This document shows, piece by piece, positions 6,303 through 15,932 of a DNA stretch of 64,000 nt (the stretch's first letter is position 1; the number at the start of each line of letters is the position of its first letter). The position numbers and the translations under genes are program-made. The stretch is taken from contig CAYQUX010000012.1 in NCBI GenBank assembly GCA_964420995.1, positions 1-64,000 of the forward strand, in the 5' to 3' direction. Below the pieces are notes generated by a model, which saw nothing but the letters and a program-made list of their open reading frames with translations, was not told the origin of the DNA and made no database searches. Origin of the DNA: Leptolinea sp964420995 (GTDB lineage Bacteria; Chloroflexota; Anaerolineae; Anaerolineales; Anaerolineaceae).

Positions 6303-7849
6303 TGGACGACAAAACCAAAAAATTCGCCCCCATCGGGCTTTATCTATCTTTAGCCGCGGCAGCCGTTTCACTGGGCCTGTATGTTGTGCAGCGCCAGTGG
6401 AATTTGCCGCTGCAGATCGCGCTGGGTGTCATTGTTCTTGGGTTGGCGCTGGCCATCTTCCTTGACCCGGAAAAAGCCAAGGAACTCTTGACCGGCCGCC
6501 AGGGGAGGAATACTTCCAACGCGCTGGTCATGGGTATCGCGGTACTCGGCATCATCGTGGTTATCAATTATCTGGGCAACAACAACTCAAAACGCTGGGA
6601 CCTGACGGAAGAACAGAAGAATTCCCTCGCCCCCGAAACCGTGGAGATCCTCACCAAGCTACCCTCAAAAGCCACGGTCACCGGGTTCTTCACCGCGCGT
6701 TACCCCAGAGACACGGCCACGCAATTGCTGGAAAACTACAAAACAGCCGGCAGCGGCAAGTTTGACTATAAATTCGTCGATCCCGAAGCGGACCCGGTGG
6801 CCGCGCAAACCGCGAATATCACCCGCGACGGCACACTGGTTGTCTCGATGGACGGCCGCAGCGAACAGGTCTCTTTCGCCGATGAAACTGAACTCTCCGG
6901 CGCGCTGGTGCGCCTGATGAACCCCGGCAAGCGCAATATCTACTTCCTGACCGGCCACGGCGAATACAATCCCGATGGCTCATCCGGCGAGGTAAGTTAC
7001 GGACTGGTCAAGACCGCGCTGGTTGGCAAGAACTACACCGTGCAGGCGCTGAACCTGCTTCAAAATCCCACCGTGCCCGATGACGCCCTGGCCGTGGTCA
7101 TTGCCGGCGGGAAGACTCCTTTAAATGAAAAGGAAGTCTCCGCGCTCAAGGAATTCCTTAATAAAGGGAAATCTGTGGTCTACCTGGTCAATCCGAGCGT
7201 GGAGAGCGGCATAAAAAGCGCCGACGACCGGCTTGGCGCCTACCTGAAATCAGACTGGTCGATCACGCTGGACGATGACCTGATGATCGATACGAACGTC
7301 AATCCGCCCACCATTCTGGTGGCTGACAGTTACGGCTACCATTCCATCACCAACCGTTTGCAGGGGCTGGTCTCTCTCTTCCCAGGCGCGCGTTCCATTC
7401 AATATGATCCACAGGCCCAGGGAATTACCATCACAAAGCTGGTTTCTTCTTCCAGAGCATCCTGGGGTGAAATGGACCTGACCAGCATCGCCAACCAGCA
7501 AGTTTCCGCAGACCAGCAGACCGACCGTATTGGACCGGTCGAAGTAGCAGTGGCGGCAGAGAACACGGATACCAAAGGCAGACTGGTGATTGTTGGCGAC
7601 GCGGAGTTTGCCAATGATGAATACTACGGTCAATATGGCAATGGTACATTATTAACCAATGCCGTCGATTGGGCTGCAGGCCAGGAGAATTTGATCAACC
7701 TGACCCCGAAGAAAAATGTCAACCGCGTGCTCACCCCGCCGACCATTTTTTCCAACGGCATGATCTTCCTGATCACCGTTATCCTCCTCCCCGGTGCTGT
7801 TCTGGTGGCGGGAATTGCCACCTGGGTCCAACGACGCAAGAGAGGTTGA
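6302..7849 (+). CDS. GldG-family ABC transporter auxiliary protein
   Basis: 515 aa from the ATG at 6302 (AAGGTGG just upstream; a GTG at 6293 is possible). It has three membrane segments near residues 12-75 and 78-96, then a large extracytoplasmic alpha/beta region (about 100-475) of the ABC-transporter auxiliary family seen in GldG, and a final membrane helix before a basic tail (QRRKRG). It contains the GHGEYNPDG stretch typical of the family. It probably assembles with the permease and ATPase and acts on the outer face. Translation is coupled to the permease by a one-base overlap. It starts three nt before the following gene's ATG. Confidence 0.85.
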   Translation: MDDKTKKFAPIGLYLSLAAAAVSLGLYVVQRQWNLPLQIALGVIVLGLALAIFLDPEKAKELLTGRQGRNTSNALVMGIAVLGIIVVINYLGNNNSKRWDLTEEQKNSLAPETVEILTKLPSKATVTGFFTARYPRDTATQLLENYKTAGSGKFDYKFVDPEADPVAAQTANITRDGTLVVSMDGRSEQVSFADETELSGALVRLMNPGKRNIYFLTGHGEYNPDGSSGEVSYGLVKTALVGKNYTVQALNLLQNPTVPDDALAVVIAGGKTPLNEKEVSALKEFLNKGKSVVYLVNPSVESGIKSADDRLGAYLKSDWSITLDDDLMIDTNVNPPTILVADSYGYHSITNRLQGLVSLFPGARSIQYDPQAQGITITKLVSSSRASWGEMDLTSIANQQVSADQQTDRIGPVEVAVAAENTDTKGRLVIVGDAEFANDEYYGQYGNGTLLTNAVDWAAGQENLINLTPKKNVNRVLTPPTIFSNGMIFLITVILLPGAVLVAGIATWVQRRKRG

Positions 7850-7852
7850 TCG

Positions 7853-8437
7853 ATGGTCAAGAAACCAACCCTGATCCTTCTGGCAATCTTTATGCTGCTG
7901 GCGGCTTTTGCCTGGTGGTTCCAAAAATCACCCTATTCGGCTGCCAATAGTGGAACAGCCACACCCACATCCATTTTAAGTCCATTGGCAAATTGGAAAA
8001 TCGAAGACACGCGCCAGATCAAATTCTTCAACAGCGAGGGCAGTCCACTGTCCCTTCGCATGGGTAAAAGTATGATTGACTGGAGCATCGATGAGGATAC
8101 TTCCGTATCCGCCGATTCCGGGAAGGTCATGCAGCTATTGTCCGAACTCCAGTCCATGCAGCCAATCGCGCGTTTGGAAACCGGCATCGATGAAAAAGCG
8201 GTTGGGCTGGTGGAAAAAGCACGCAAGATCACCCTGGTTGACTCCGCCGGCACCACAAAAGAGATCACCATGGGAAATGAGACTGCCACCTCCTCCGGCA
8301 CGTATGTAAAGATCGGTTCCGATGTGTATATCATGAACACACAAACGATCAGCAGTGTCACCGATATGTTGACTCTGCAAGGGATAATCAAGCAAACAGA
8401 AACACCGATAATGGAAACAGGCACACCGCAACCTTGA
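7853..8437 (+). CDS. DUF4340 protein (exporter-associated)
   Basis: A 194-aa protein with one N-terminal membrane segment (about residues 5-22) and an extracytoplasmic beta-rich DUF4340-like domain (IKFFNSEGSPLSLRM, then VTLVDSAGTTKEITMGNET and YVKIGSDVYIMNT). The family is regularly encoded beside GldG-like proteins and is thought to be a partner of that exporter. The Thr/Pro tail at the end (ETPIMETGTPQP) is disordered. It is the last gene of the operon, 3 nt after gldG-like. No terminator hairpin was found after it. Confidence 0.75.
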   Translation: MVKKPTLILLAIFMLLAAFAWWFQKSPYSAANSGTATPTSILSPLANWKIEDTRQIKFFNSEGSPLSLRMGKSMIDWSIDEDTSVSADSGKVMQLLSELQSMQPIARLETGIDEKAVGLVEKARKITLVDSAGTTKEITMGNETATSSGTYVKIGSDVYIMNTQTISSVTDMLTLQGIIKQTETPIMETGTPQP

Positions 8438-8451
8438 TTTTCTTTAAGGTA

Positions 8452-8480
8452 TTGAAAAGCCTTCTAAAAAAGTGTATTCT
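8452..8480 (+). promoter_or_regulatory. Promoter of the primary sigma factor gene
   Basis: TTGAAA (8452-8457), 17-nt spacer, TATTCT (8475-8480). The start codon is at 8546. Confidence 0.5.
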
Positions 8481-8545
8481 GAATACTGGCTAATTTTGAA
8501 AAAATGATGGACCTATACTCTGAAAGAACGGTTTAATTACTATTT

Positions 8546-9757
8546 ATGGATGATGCAATTTTGCATGTAGTTGATGAAGATGAAGAATACTCTGCAATCG
8601 CTCGATTGATAGAACTTGGCCGCCAGAAGTCTTTCGTCACCATCGATGATATTCTTCATTTCTTTCCCGAAGCGGAACAGGATGTCGAACAGCTCGAAGA
8701 AGCCTTCGCCGCCCTGCTGAGCGCCGGGATCAATTACATTGAAGAAGCGACCGCGCTGGAAGAACCAGCGGAAGATGAACTTACCCTTGAAGAAGAAGCG
8801 GAAGAAGAGCCAGGTCAATCTCCGTTTCTCGATGATCTGGCCAACATTGACACAGATGACACCATTGGTCTGTATCTGAAAGAGGTCAGCCGGGTTCCCC
8901 TGCTGACCGCGGAAGAGGAAGTTGAGCTGGCCCAGCGAATTGAGCGCGGCCGCATGGCGCGTGAGGAACTGGCGCGCGGTAATGTAAGCACCCGCCGGCG
9001 TATGGAATTACGGCACCTGATTGAAGACGGCTGGGCCGCCCGTGAGCACCTGATCACCGCGAACTCGCGCCTGGTCATCTCAGTGGCCAAAAAGTACATG
9101 GGGCGCGGTGTGCCCTTCCTTGACCTGATCCAGGAAGGCAACATCGGCCTTATCCGCGCCACGAAGAAGTTTGATTACCGCCGCGGCCACAAATTCAGCA
9201 CGTATGCCACATGGTGGATCCGCCAGGCGGTTACCCGCGCCATCGCCGACCAGGGGCGCACCATTCGCGTCCCCGTGCATATGGGCGATCAAATCAACAA
9301 ACTGCTGCGCGTACAGCATCAGCTTACCCAGCGATTGGGGCGCGAACCAACCGTCGAAGAACTGGCAAACGCGTTGGAAGTTCCGCCGAAAAAAGTTGAG
9401 AATATGATCCAGGTCGCCCGGCGGCCTCTGTCACTTGAAACGCCCACAGATGACGAAGAAGATTCCGTCCTGGGTGATTTCATCGAAGATGACGAAGCTC
9501 CCCCTCCGGATGACACGGCCACCTATAATTTGCTGAAAGAACACCTGGAAGACGTGCTCAATTCCCTGCCTCCGAGAGAGGTGCGCATTCTACAATTGCG
9601 ATACGGATTGCTGGACGGGCAAGCCTACACGTTGGAAGAAGTTGGCCGGAAAATGGGCGTTACCCGTGAGCGTGTCAGGCAAATTGAGGCCCAGGCGCTC
9701 AGCCGGCTGCGTCATCCAACCATCCGCCGGCGCCTGCGAGATTATCTGGGCGAGTAA
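8546..9757 (+). CDS. rpoD: RNA polymerase primary sigma factor (sigma-70 group 1)
   Basis: A 403-aa sigma factor. Residues 10-75 look like region 1.1, followed by an acidic linker. Region 1.2 begins at DTIGLYLKEV. Region 2 (about 160-240) carries the core-binding and -10 recognition helix (NIGLIRATKKFDYRRGHKFSTYATWWIRQ is split here by position: RGHKFSTYATWW is the key part). Region 3 follows, then region 4 (about 335-400) with the helix-turn-helix TLEEVGRKMGVTRERVRQIE. The extra region 1.1 and completeness argue for the housekeeping sigma (RpoD/SigA) rather than an alternative one. Its own ribosome-binding site is weak. A strong terminator follows directly at 9762. Confidence 0.92.
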   Translation: MDDAILHVVDEDEEYSAIARLIELGRQKSFVTIDDILHFFPEAEQDVEQLEEAFAALLSAGINYIEEATALEEPAEDELTLEEEAEEEPGQSPFLDDLANIDTDDTIGLYLKEVSRVPLLTAEEEVELAQRIERGRMAREELARGNVSTRRRMELRHLIEDGWAAREHLITANSRLVISVAKKYMGRGVPFLDLIQEGNIGLIRATKKFDYRRGHKFSTYATWWIRQAVTRAIADQGRTIRVPVHMGDQINKLLRVQHQLTQRLGREPTVEELANALEVPPKKVENMIQVARRPLSLETPTDDEEDSVLGDFIEDDEAPPPDDTATYNLLKEHLEDVLNSLPPREVRILQLRYGLLDGQAYTLEEVGRKMGVTRERVRQIEAQALSRLRHPTIRRRLRDYLGE

Positions 9758-9761
9758 ATAT

Positions 9762-9792
9762 AAAAAAAGCGCATATCTATGCGCTTTTTTTT
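9762..9792 (+). terminator. Rho-independent terminator after rpoD
   Basis: AAAGCGCATA pairs with TATGCGCTTT around a 2-nt turn, followed by a T-run. The A-rich left side makes it bidirectional in form. Confidence 0.9.
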
Positions 9793-9804
9793 ATTTATTT
9801 TTTC

Positions 9805-9833
9805 TTGCATTAAACCATTGTTTGGTGCATACT
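9805..9833 (+). promoter_or_regulatory. Promoter of the TPR protein gene
   Basis: TTGCAT (9805-9810), 17-nt spacer, CATACT (9828-9833), then GGAGG at 9841 and ATG at 9854. Confidence 0.5.
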
Positions 9834-9853
9834 TCCTGTGGGAGGAAAGTTTT

Positions 9854-12800
9854 ATGAATAAAATCCCACTTCGAGCCTACAACCGTGAGATTGAGAATCT
9901 AATCGATAATAATCAATCTCAAATCGCGTTGGAGCATTGCGAACGTATTCTGGTTCAGTATCCCCGCTGCCTTGAAACTTTTCGTCTGATGGGCAAAGCG
10001 TTTCTGGAATTGCAGCAATTTGATAAAGCAGAAGAAGTATTTCAAAAAGTACTGTCATGGGTTCCCGATGATTTTACGGCCAATCTGGGTTTGAGCCTGC
10101 TGCGCGAGAAGCAAACCAATCTTGACGGCACGATCTGGCATATGGAACGCGCGTATGAAGCGCAGCCTTCCAACACGGCCATTCAGAACGAATTGCAGCG
10201 TTTGTATAAACAGCGCGACGGGGTAGCTTCTCCACGCATCCGCCTGACCCGCGGTGGATTGGTGCGCATGTATATCCGCGGTGATTTGCTTCCGCAGGCC
10301 ATCAACGAAATCCAGTCCATCCTGAGCGAAGATCCATCCCGCATGGATATAAAAATTTTGCAGGCAACCGCTTACCTGAAATCAGGCAGGAATGAAGATG
10401 CCTTCGCCATTTGCCACGAAATCTTGCAAGAACTTCCTTATTGCTATGAGGCAAACCGCATACTTTTTGAGAATCCCACATCATCATTAAAAATTGAGGA
10501 AGCTCAAAACATTCAGCAGCGCCTGCGTGAACTTGATCCCTATTACGAATTCACCAGCCCGGAACAACCTGATCCGGCGAAAGTCGTGGAAGAAGAGGTC
10601 GAAATTGAAGCGGCCGGGGATTTAGGCCCAAAAACTGCAACTACAAAAACAGCCCCACCCCCGTCATTTTCGGCATTTGACGTGTTCAGCCAGTCCGCGT
10701 CTCCCACATCAGGCAGCGCAGAAGCCGCGCCTAAGCCATCTGTGGAAAAGGATGAAATTCCTGCCTGGATGGAAGACCTGAAATCAGTACCGTTTGATGG
10801 ATACGCAGATGGCGAAAATAACGGTTTGGCTGCTGGCAATTTGCCAGACAACTTCTCGACTGGATTCGATCCTGGAAAACCTATGACAACAGATGATTCG
10901 ATTTCAAAAAATAATTTCTCTCAAGAAAACGGATTACCTCCTTTCGGCCAACCGGAAGAGAACCAGGTTCCGGCCAATCCATTTTTGGCGGTTCCAGGGG
11001 AATCCATACCGGCGGCTGAACCTGGCGATATCCCGGAATGGTTGAAAGCCCTCGCGTCGGAACCTCCGGCTGCCTCGTCTGATGCGGTTACGTCTCCCTT
11101 ACGTGTCCCCGGGGAGACCGGTGTTCTTCAGATGGGAGATGAAAATCTTGACTTTTTACGAGACACTCCCGGCCAGGCGACTGAATCCCCCGCGGTACTC
11201 CGCGAAGAGGTTCAACCCTCCGAATCGCAGCCTTCGCATGTGCAATCCATATCTGAACTTCTGCCCCCCAGCCCGTTTCTTACCTCCAGTGAATCCACGC
11301 AGCCGGTTCCCCTTGAGAATGAGCCTGAAGCCAAATCCGCACCCGAACGGGACGTTCCTGATTGGTTAAAGTCTGCCGTTGATTCACAAACCGATCAAGA
11401 CATTCGATCCGAACAACCCTCCGCGGTGGATTTCCGTCAGGATTTTGTTAACGAGTCGGCAATTCCTCCCATTTCCCAATTTGACAATGTAGCCCTGGAA
11501 AACCAGTTCCAGGAACCCGAACCGGAAGACCAGGTTACGGCTCCCGTATCAGAAGACGAGATTCCCACGCCAGAGATCGAACAGTATCTCGAACAGCTTC
11601 GGAAAGATGTCACCCCGGGAGACCAGCCCGACTGGCTTAAAAAAGAAAACCTCGGCAGCGATCTTCAAGCCTTATTCGATGAAAAAGGGAAAGCTCCGGA
11701 AAAACCGGTGGAATCCACCGCCCCAGACCTGGATTGGATGGCGCAATTGAAACAGGAAGAGCCAACCCAGGCACAACCTCCCGTTCCGCCCGCTCCAACC
11801 CCGCAGCCCACAATATCTGTTCCCAATGTTCCTGACTGGCTTTTCACCCCGGAAGAGGTGGATGGAGAAACGGCTCCCATTCATTCCGATACCCCGGTCA
11901 CTCATCAACCACCTCCCGACTGGCTGGCAGCGGCCCGTCCTGATATCTTCTCACACGATTTTGACTTGAATGAACCAGAAAAAGCGCCGTCAGGAGAAGT
12001 TGAGGCGGTTTCACAGCCTCCTGTGGAAAACATTCCACAATCCACCCCCGGTGATCTCTCTGCCGCACCGGCAGCCCCGGTCGAAGAATCCATTCCGTCG
12101 GCTTCTGAATCCACCCTGCCTGACCTGGACTTTTTGAAATCAGCTCCTATTGATTTCATGAGTGCAGACCGCGCGCCTTTGACTGATAACCTTACTGAAC
12201 CGGCAGCGTCACCTGACACCACAGAAGAACTGGATTTCAGCAAAGCCTCGCCCGCTGAGAGCCTACCTGCTGATCTGGCCGCCATGCTGCGTGATGAGGA
12301 AGTAGGTGAAACAACGAATCGCCTCATCGATGAGCCCACACCGGAATTTTCGCTGGATGTTGATATCCCCGGGATAAATCTTGGAGAGGTAAGTCCCCCA
12401 GCCCAAATGGAAGAGGCACCTTCCTTTGTTACTCAACCGGAGGAACCGGCAGCAACATCCACTCCGGTATCTGCATTTGATCAAAATATTGAAGAAATCC
12501 TGGCCTCCGCCGCGAAAGTGGAAGAACCCCAGGAACTGGTTGAAGCGGAAGCCTTTGAATCTGCTCCGTCTTCGCAGGCTGAATCAATCATTTCTTCAGC
12601 CGAAGAAATTCCCGAACCCGGACCTCAGGCAGCCTCTGTGGTTGAAAAACAACCTGATGAAGACTTTTCGGCAGCCGGTCAAAAAACCATTCCAGTCTCT
12701 CCCGAAATGGCGGACCTTATCGAAAAACCGCCATCAGTGGTCGAGCCGACTATTCCCATCGAATTGAACGCGGAAAAACCAATCATTTCTGTTGAACCGG

Positions 12801-13411
12801 TCGAATTTGTCGAACCTGTAAGCACATCAGCGGAACAGCAAAAAGAGGAAGTCCCCGCCGCTGCAGCTTCTTTTAAACCGGAAAAAATTGAAGAACCGCT
12901 CGTTTCGGTTCCAGAAACTCCGAAAGTTGAAGAACCGGCCGCGATTCCGGTTGAACCTGTTGCAGTGGTGAAACCTGTGGCAGAGGTGGAACCCGCTCCT
13001 GTCGTTGAGAAACCGGCCGTCAAACCTGCGCCGATTAGAATGGAAAAGAAACCGGTTGAAAAACAGGAGCCAAAAGCAGAAAAACCTTCCCGCCCACCCA
13101 GACCCAAACCGGTTGCTCATGTTGAGAAACCCGTTTCTACATCCTCGCGGAAATCCGCTGGCTCGGCAGATTTGACCCGTGCTCGCGATGCCGTTAACCA
13201 CGGTGATATTCAGACTGCTCTAAGGCGTTACATCAAACTGGTAAATGCCAATAAAGTACTTGATTCGGTCTCGAATGATCTAAAAGAACTGGTGCGGAAA
13301 CATCCAAAGAATTATCTGGCCTGGCAAACCTATGGAGACGCTCGGCTGCGCGCCAACCGTATCCAGGAAGCATTGGATGCCTACGCGAAAGCCGCCGATC
13401 TGTTAAAATAA
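9854..13411 (+). CDS. Large TPR protein with long disordered region carrying PxWL motifs
   Basis: 1185 aa from the ATG at 9854. GGAGG lies 8 nt upstream; a longer frame from 9779 starts inside the terminator stem and is rejected. Residues 1-240 form TPR-like helical repeats (LETFRLMGKAFLELQQFDKAEEVF; family consensus seen in parts). Residues 250-1090 are acidic, Pro/Ser/Glu-rich and probably disordered, with repeated short motifs: IPAWMEDL, IPEWLKAL, VPDWLKSA, QPDWLKKE, VPDWLFTP and PPDWLAAA. A Lys/Pro/Val-rich stretch follows. The last ~90 residues are TPR-like again (NKVLDSV to AYAKAADLLK). No signal peptide, so it is cytoplasmic. The spaced W-motifs look like docking sites for a partner. 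The function is unknown; a scaffold role is an inference. Confidence 0.85.
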   Translation: MNKIPLRAYNREIENLIDNNQSQIALEHCERILVQYPRCLETFRLMGKAFLELQQFDKAEEVFQKVLSWVPDDFTANLGLSLLREKQTNLDGTIWHMERAYEAQPSNTAIQNELQRLYKQRDGVASPRIRLTRGGLVRMYIRGDLLPQAINEIQSILSEDPSRMDIKILQATAYLKSGRNEDAFAICHEILQELPYCYEANRILFENPTSSLKIEEAQNIQQRLRELDPYYEFTSPEQPDPAKVVEEEVEIEAAGDLGPKTATTKTAPPPSFSAFDVFSQSASPTSGSAEAAPKPSVEKDEIPAWMEDLKSVPFDGYADGENNGLAAGNLPDNFSTGFDPGKPMTTDDSISKNNFSQENGLPPFGQPEENQVPANPFLAVPGESIPAAEPGDIPEWLKALASEPPAASSDAVTSPLRVPGETGVLQMGDENLDFLRDTPGQATESPAVLREEVQPSESQPSHVQSISELLPPSPFLTSSESTQPVPLENEPEAKSAPERDVPDWLKSAVDSQTDQDIRSEQPSAVDFRQDFVNESAIPPISQFDNVALENQFQEPEPEDQVTAPVSEDEIPTPEIEQYLEQLRKDVTPGDQPDWLKKENLGSDLQALFDEKGKAPEKPVESTAPDLDWMAQLKQEEPTQAQPPVPPAPTPQPTISVPNVPDWLFTPEEVDGETAPIHSDTPVTHQPPPDWLAAARPDIFSHDFDLNEPEKAPSGEVEAVSQPPVENIPQSTPGDLSAAPAAPVEESIPSASESTLPDLDFLKSAPIDFMSADRAPLTDNLTEPAASPDTTEELDFSKASPAESLPADLAAMLRDEEVGETTNRLIDEPTPEFSLDVDIPGINLGEVSPPAQMEEAPSFVTQPEEPAATSTPVSAFDQNIEEILASAAKVEEPQELVEAEAFESAPSSQAESIISSAEEIPEPGPQAASVVEKQPDEDFSAAGQKTIPVSPEMADLIEKPPSVVEPTIPIELNAEKPIISVEPVEFVEPVSTSAEQQKEEVPAAAASFKPEKIEEPLVSVPETPKVEEPAAIPVEPVAVVKPVAEVEPAPVVEKPAVKPAPIRMEKKPVEKQEPKAEKPSRPPRPKPVAHVEKPVSTSSRKSAGSADLTRARDAVNHGDIQTALRRYIKLVNANKVLDSVSNDLKELVRKHPKNYLAWQTYGDARLRANRIQEALDAYAKAADLLK

Positions 13412-13444
13412 TCCGGCTTTTATTCTACTTACTCTGGAGTTGTC

Positions 13445-13900
13445 ATGGAACGCACGTTTGTCCTTATTAAACCAGATGGTGTTCAACGCGGATTAATCGG
13501 AGAGGTCATCGCCCGCCTTGAAAAACGCGGATTAAAACTGGTCGCCGGAAAATTTCTCTCCGTAAGCCAGGATTTGGCAGAAAAACATTATGCCGTGCAC
13601 AAAGGGAAAGACTTCTACGCCGGTTTGATTAGATACATTACCTCCGCCCCGGTTATGGCCATGGTTTGGGAAGGTTCAAACGCTGTGGCTGTGGTACGGC
13701 AGACCATGGGTGCCACCCGTCCATGGGAAGCCGCCCCTGGTAGCATCCGCCACGATTTCGCGCTTGAAGTTGGGCGCAACCTTACCCACGCCTCTGATTC
13801 TGTCGAGAATGCGGGTGCTGAAATAGCTCTCTGGTTCTCCCCCTCAGAGCTGGTTGAGTGGCAACGCTGCACAGACGACTGGATTTTTGGAAAAAATTAA
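13445..13900 (+). CDS. ndk: Nucleoside diphosphate kinase
   Basis: A 151-aa enzyme of normal family length that transfers the gamma-phosphate between nucleoside triphosphates and diphosphates. It starts ERTFVLIKPDGVQRGL. The phosphohistidine is H115 in NLTHASDS, and the kinase signature and the RxTMGATRPWEAAPGSIR loop are present. CTGGAG lies 7 nt before the ATG. It follows the TPR gene after 33 nt and may be co-transcribed with it. A hairpin lies downstream. Confidence 0.96.
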   Translation: MERTFVLIKPDGVQRGLIGEVIARLEKRGLKLVAGKFLSVSQDLAEKHYAVHKGKDFYAGLIRYITSAPVMAMVWEGSNAVAVVRQTMGATRPWEAAPGSIRHDFALEVGRNLTHASDSVENAGAEIALWFSPSELVEWQRCTDDWIFGKN

Positions 13901-13930
13901 TAATATTCATATAAAAAAACATTTAAAAAC

Positions 13931-13964
13931 AATCTCCATCCGCTATCATCAAGGGATGGAGATT
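13931..13964 (+). terminator. Perfect hairpin between ndk and ftsH
   Basis: AATCTCCATCC (13931-13941) pairs perfectly with GGATGGAGATT (13954-13964). No T-run follows on the plus strand, so termination would be weak or factor-assisted. The ftsH -10 box starts 2 nt after it. Confidence 0.5.
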
Positions 13965-13972
13965 GGTATAAT
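13964..13972 (+). promoter_or_regulatory. Extended -10 promoter of ftsH
   Basis: TGG followed by a perfect TATAAT (13967-13972). No good -35 is present, as is usual for extended -10 promoters. Confidence 0.6.
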
Positions 13973-14014
13973 CCTCTCTGGAAAAAAGAATTTCTTCCAG
14001 TTTTGGAGGTATAA

Positions 14015-15877
14015 GTGAATTCTCGTAATCAATCATATGTGGTTTATGTGCTGTTGTTTATCGCCATCATCGCCATGGTGGTTTACAGTTTCAGCCAAAA
14101 TGCCACAACTTCAGGTGTTCTTACCATTAACCAACTTGCATCTGAAGTCAAAAATGGGAAAGTTTCCCGTATTGTGACGGATGAAAACAAGCTGACGGTT
14201 ACGTATAACGATGGAACACAAAAGTCAGCCACATCCACCAAAGAGACTGATGCCACGCTGGTGGCACAACTCCTGGCGTTAGGTGTTTCCCCGGAAGAAC
14301 TTTCGCCCGACAAGGTTCAGATTGAAGTCAAACCACCCAGCGCGTGGCTGGGAATTGGCACAATTCTGACATATGTCCTTCCATTTTTGATCCTTGCCGG
14401 AGCGTTGTTCTTCATCTTCCGTCAGGCTCAGGGAAGCAACAATGCCGCCATGTCATTTGGTAAATCCCGCGCGCGTATGTTTACCGGTGATCAGCCCACT
14501 GTTACATTTTCAGACGTTGCCGGCGTGGATGAATCGAAAGAGGAATTACAAGAAGTGGTTGAATTCCTGCGCGAACCGCAGAAATTTATACAACTTGGCG
14601 CCCGTATTCCAAAAGGTGTCCTTCTGGTTGGCCCTCCGGGAACCGGCAAGACACTCCTCGCAAAAGCCGTTTCCGGCGAAGCCGGGGTGCCTTTCTTCTC
14701 CATCTCCGGTTCAGAATTTGTTGAAATGTTCGTAGGTGTGGGAGCCAGCCGTGTTCGTGATCTATTCGATCAGGCCAAGCGCCATTCACCGTGTATCGTG
14801 TTCGTGGATGAAATCGATGCCGTTGGCCGTCAGCGCGGTGCCGGTCTCGGTGGCAGCCACGACGAACGAGAGCAAACCCTCAACCAGATGCTGGTTGAAA
14901 TGGACGGTTTTGATACAGATACGAACATCATCATCATGGCCGCAACCAACCGCCCCGATATCCTTGATCCCGCGCTTTTACGCCCCGGCCGCTTTGACCG
15001 CCGCGTGGTGTTAGACCGGCCGGATGTTCGCGGTCGCGAAGCCATATTGAAAGTGCATTCAAAGGGAAAACCGTTGGAACCGGCTGTTGATCTTGGTGTC
15101 ATCGCCAAGGCAACCCCGGGATTTGTTGGCGCCGACCTGGAAAATCTGGTCAATGAATCCGCGATTCTGGCGGCTCGCCGCAATAAAACCACCGTAGGCC
15201 AGTCTGAATTTGAAGAATCTATCGAGCGTGTCATCGCCGGCCCTGAACGTAAGAGCCGCCTGATCAGTGAAGAAGAAAAACGCATTGTGGCGTATCATGA
15301 AGCCGGTCACGCCGTGGTGATGAATTGTCTACCCGAAGCGGATCCCGTTCAGAAGGTCTCCATCATCGCTCGCGGCATGGCAGCCGGTTACACACTCGCG
15401 CTGCCCCTTGAAGACCGCACACTGACCCCCAAGAAGAAGCTGATGGCCGAAATTGTTGGCCTGTTGGGAGGGCGTGCCGCGGAGGACCTGGTCTTTGATG
15501 ATATTACCTCTGGAGCATCCAATGACATTGAACGGGTCACGCATCTGGCACGTTCCATGGTCACACGGCTTGGTATGAATGAGAATCTTGGTCCCATGGT
15601 ATACGGACAGAAAGAAGAACTCATTTTCCTGGGCCGCGAAATCTCTGAACAGCGTGATTATTCCGAACAGGTTGCCGAGCAGATCGATGCCGAAGTACGG
15701 AAACTGGTCAGCGAATCGTACGAGAAATCCAAGGAAATCCTCAAACAGTACCGTGATAAGCTGGATGCAGTCGCCAACCGGCTGCTTGAGGTGGAGACCA
15801 TTTCCAAGGAAGAATTTGAAAAGATCTTCCCGCCTCCCACCCCCAAACGCAGCGGAACCCCCTCCTACGCGAACTAG
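14015..15877 (+). CDS. ftsH: ATP-dependent zinc metalloprotease FtsH
   Basis: A 620-aa membrane AAA+ protease that degrades misfolded membrane proteins and some regulators. GTG start with TGGAGGT at 14004-14010. Two membrane helices (about 7-26 and 111-133) flank an extracytoplasmic loop. The AAA domain has Walker A GPPGTGKT at 206-213, Walker B IVFVDEIDA, and the second region of homology with the arginine fingers (RPGRFDRR). The zinc site HEAGH is at 428-432 in the peptidase domain. Length and architecture are canonical. A strong terminator follows. Confidence 0.97.
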   Translation: MNSRNQSYVVYVLLFIAIIAMVVYSFSQNATTSGVLTINQLASEVKNGKVSRIVTDENKLTVTYNDGTQKSATSTKETDATLVAQLLALGVSPEELSPDKVQIEVKPPSAWLGIGTILTYVLPFLILAGALFFIFRQAQGSNNAAMSFGKSRARMFTGDQPTVTFSDVAGVDESKEELQEVVEFLREPQKFIQLGARIPKGVLLVGPPGTGKTLLAKAVSGEAGVPFFSISGSEFVEMFVGVGASRVRDLFDQAKRHSPCIVFVDEIDAVGRQRGAGLGGSHDEREQTLNQMLVEMDGFDTDTNIIIMAATNRPDILDPALLRPGRFDRRVVLDRPDVRGREAILKVHSKGKPLEPAVDLGVIAKATPGFVGADLENLVNESAILAARRNKTTVGQSEFEESIERVIAGPERKSRLISEEEKRIVAYHEAGHAVVMNCLPEADPVQKVSIIARGMAAGYTLALPLEDRTLTPKKKLMAEIVGLLGGRAAEDLVFDDITSGASNDIERVTHLARSMVTRLGMNENLGPMVYGQKEELIFLGREISEQRDYSEQVAEQIDAEVRKLVSESYEKSKEILKQYRDKLDAVANRLLEVETISKEEFEKIFPPPTPKRSGTPSYAN

Positions 15878-15890
15878 CGCATCAAAGCAC

Positions 15891-15925
15891 AGAGCCGGAC
15901 TGAAAAGAACCGGCTCTGTTTTTTT
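15891..15925 (+). terminator. Rho-independent terminator after ftsH
   Basis: AGAGCCGG pairs with CCGGCTCT around an 11-nt loop and is followed by a 7-T run. It also faces the 3' end of miaA on the other strand. Confidence 0.9.
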
Positions 15926-15932
15926 CAGAGTA

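Noticed and set aside
9779..9853. Extended N-terminus of the TPR protein starting in the rpoD terminator
   Set aside because: The first codons lie in the terminator stem; GGAGG at 9841 and the ATG at 9854 give the better start.
11905..13107. Long minus-strand Ser/Gly-rich frames under the TPR gene
   Set aside because: They are complements of the Pro/Ser/Glu-rich linker codons; no start signals or family resemblance.
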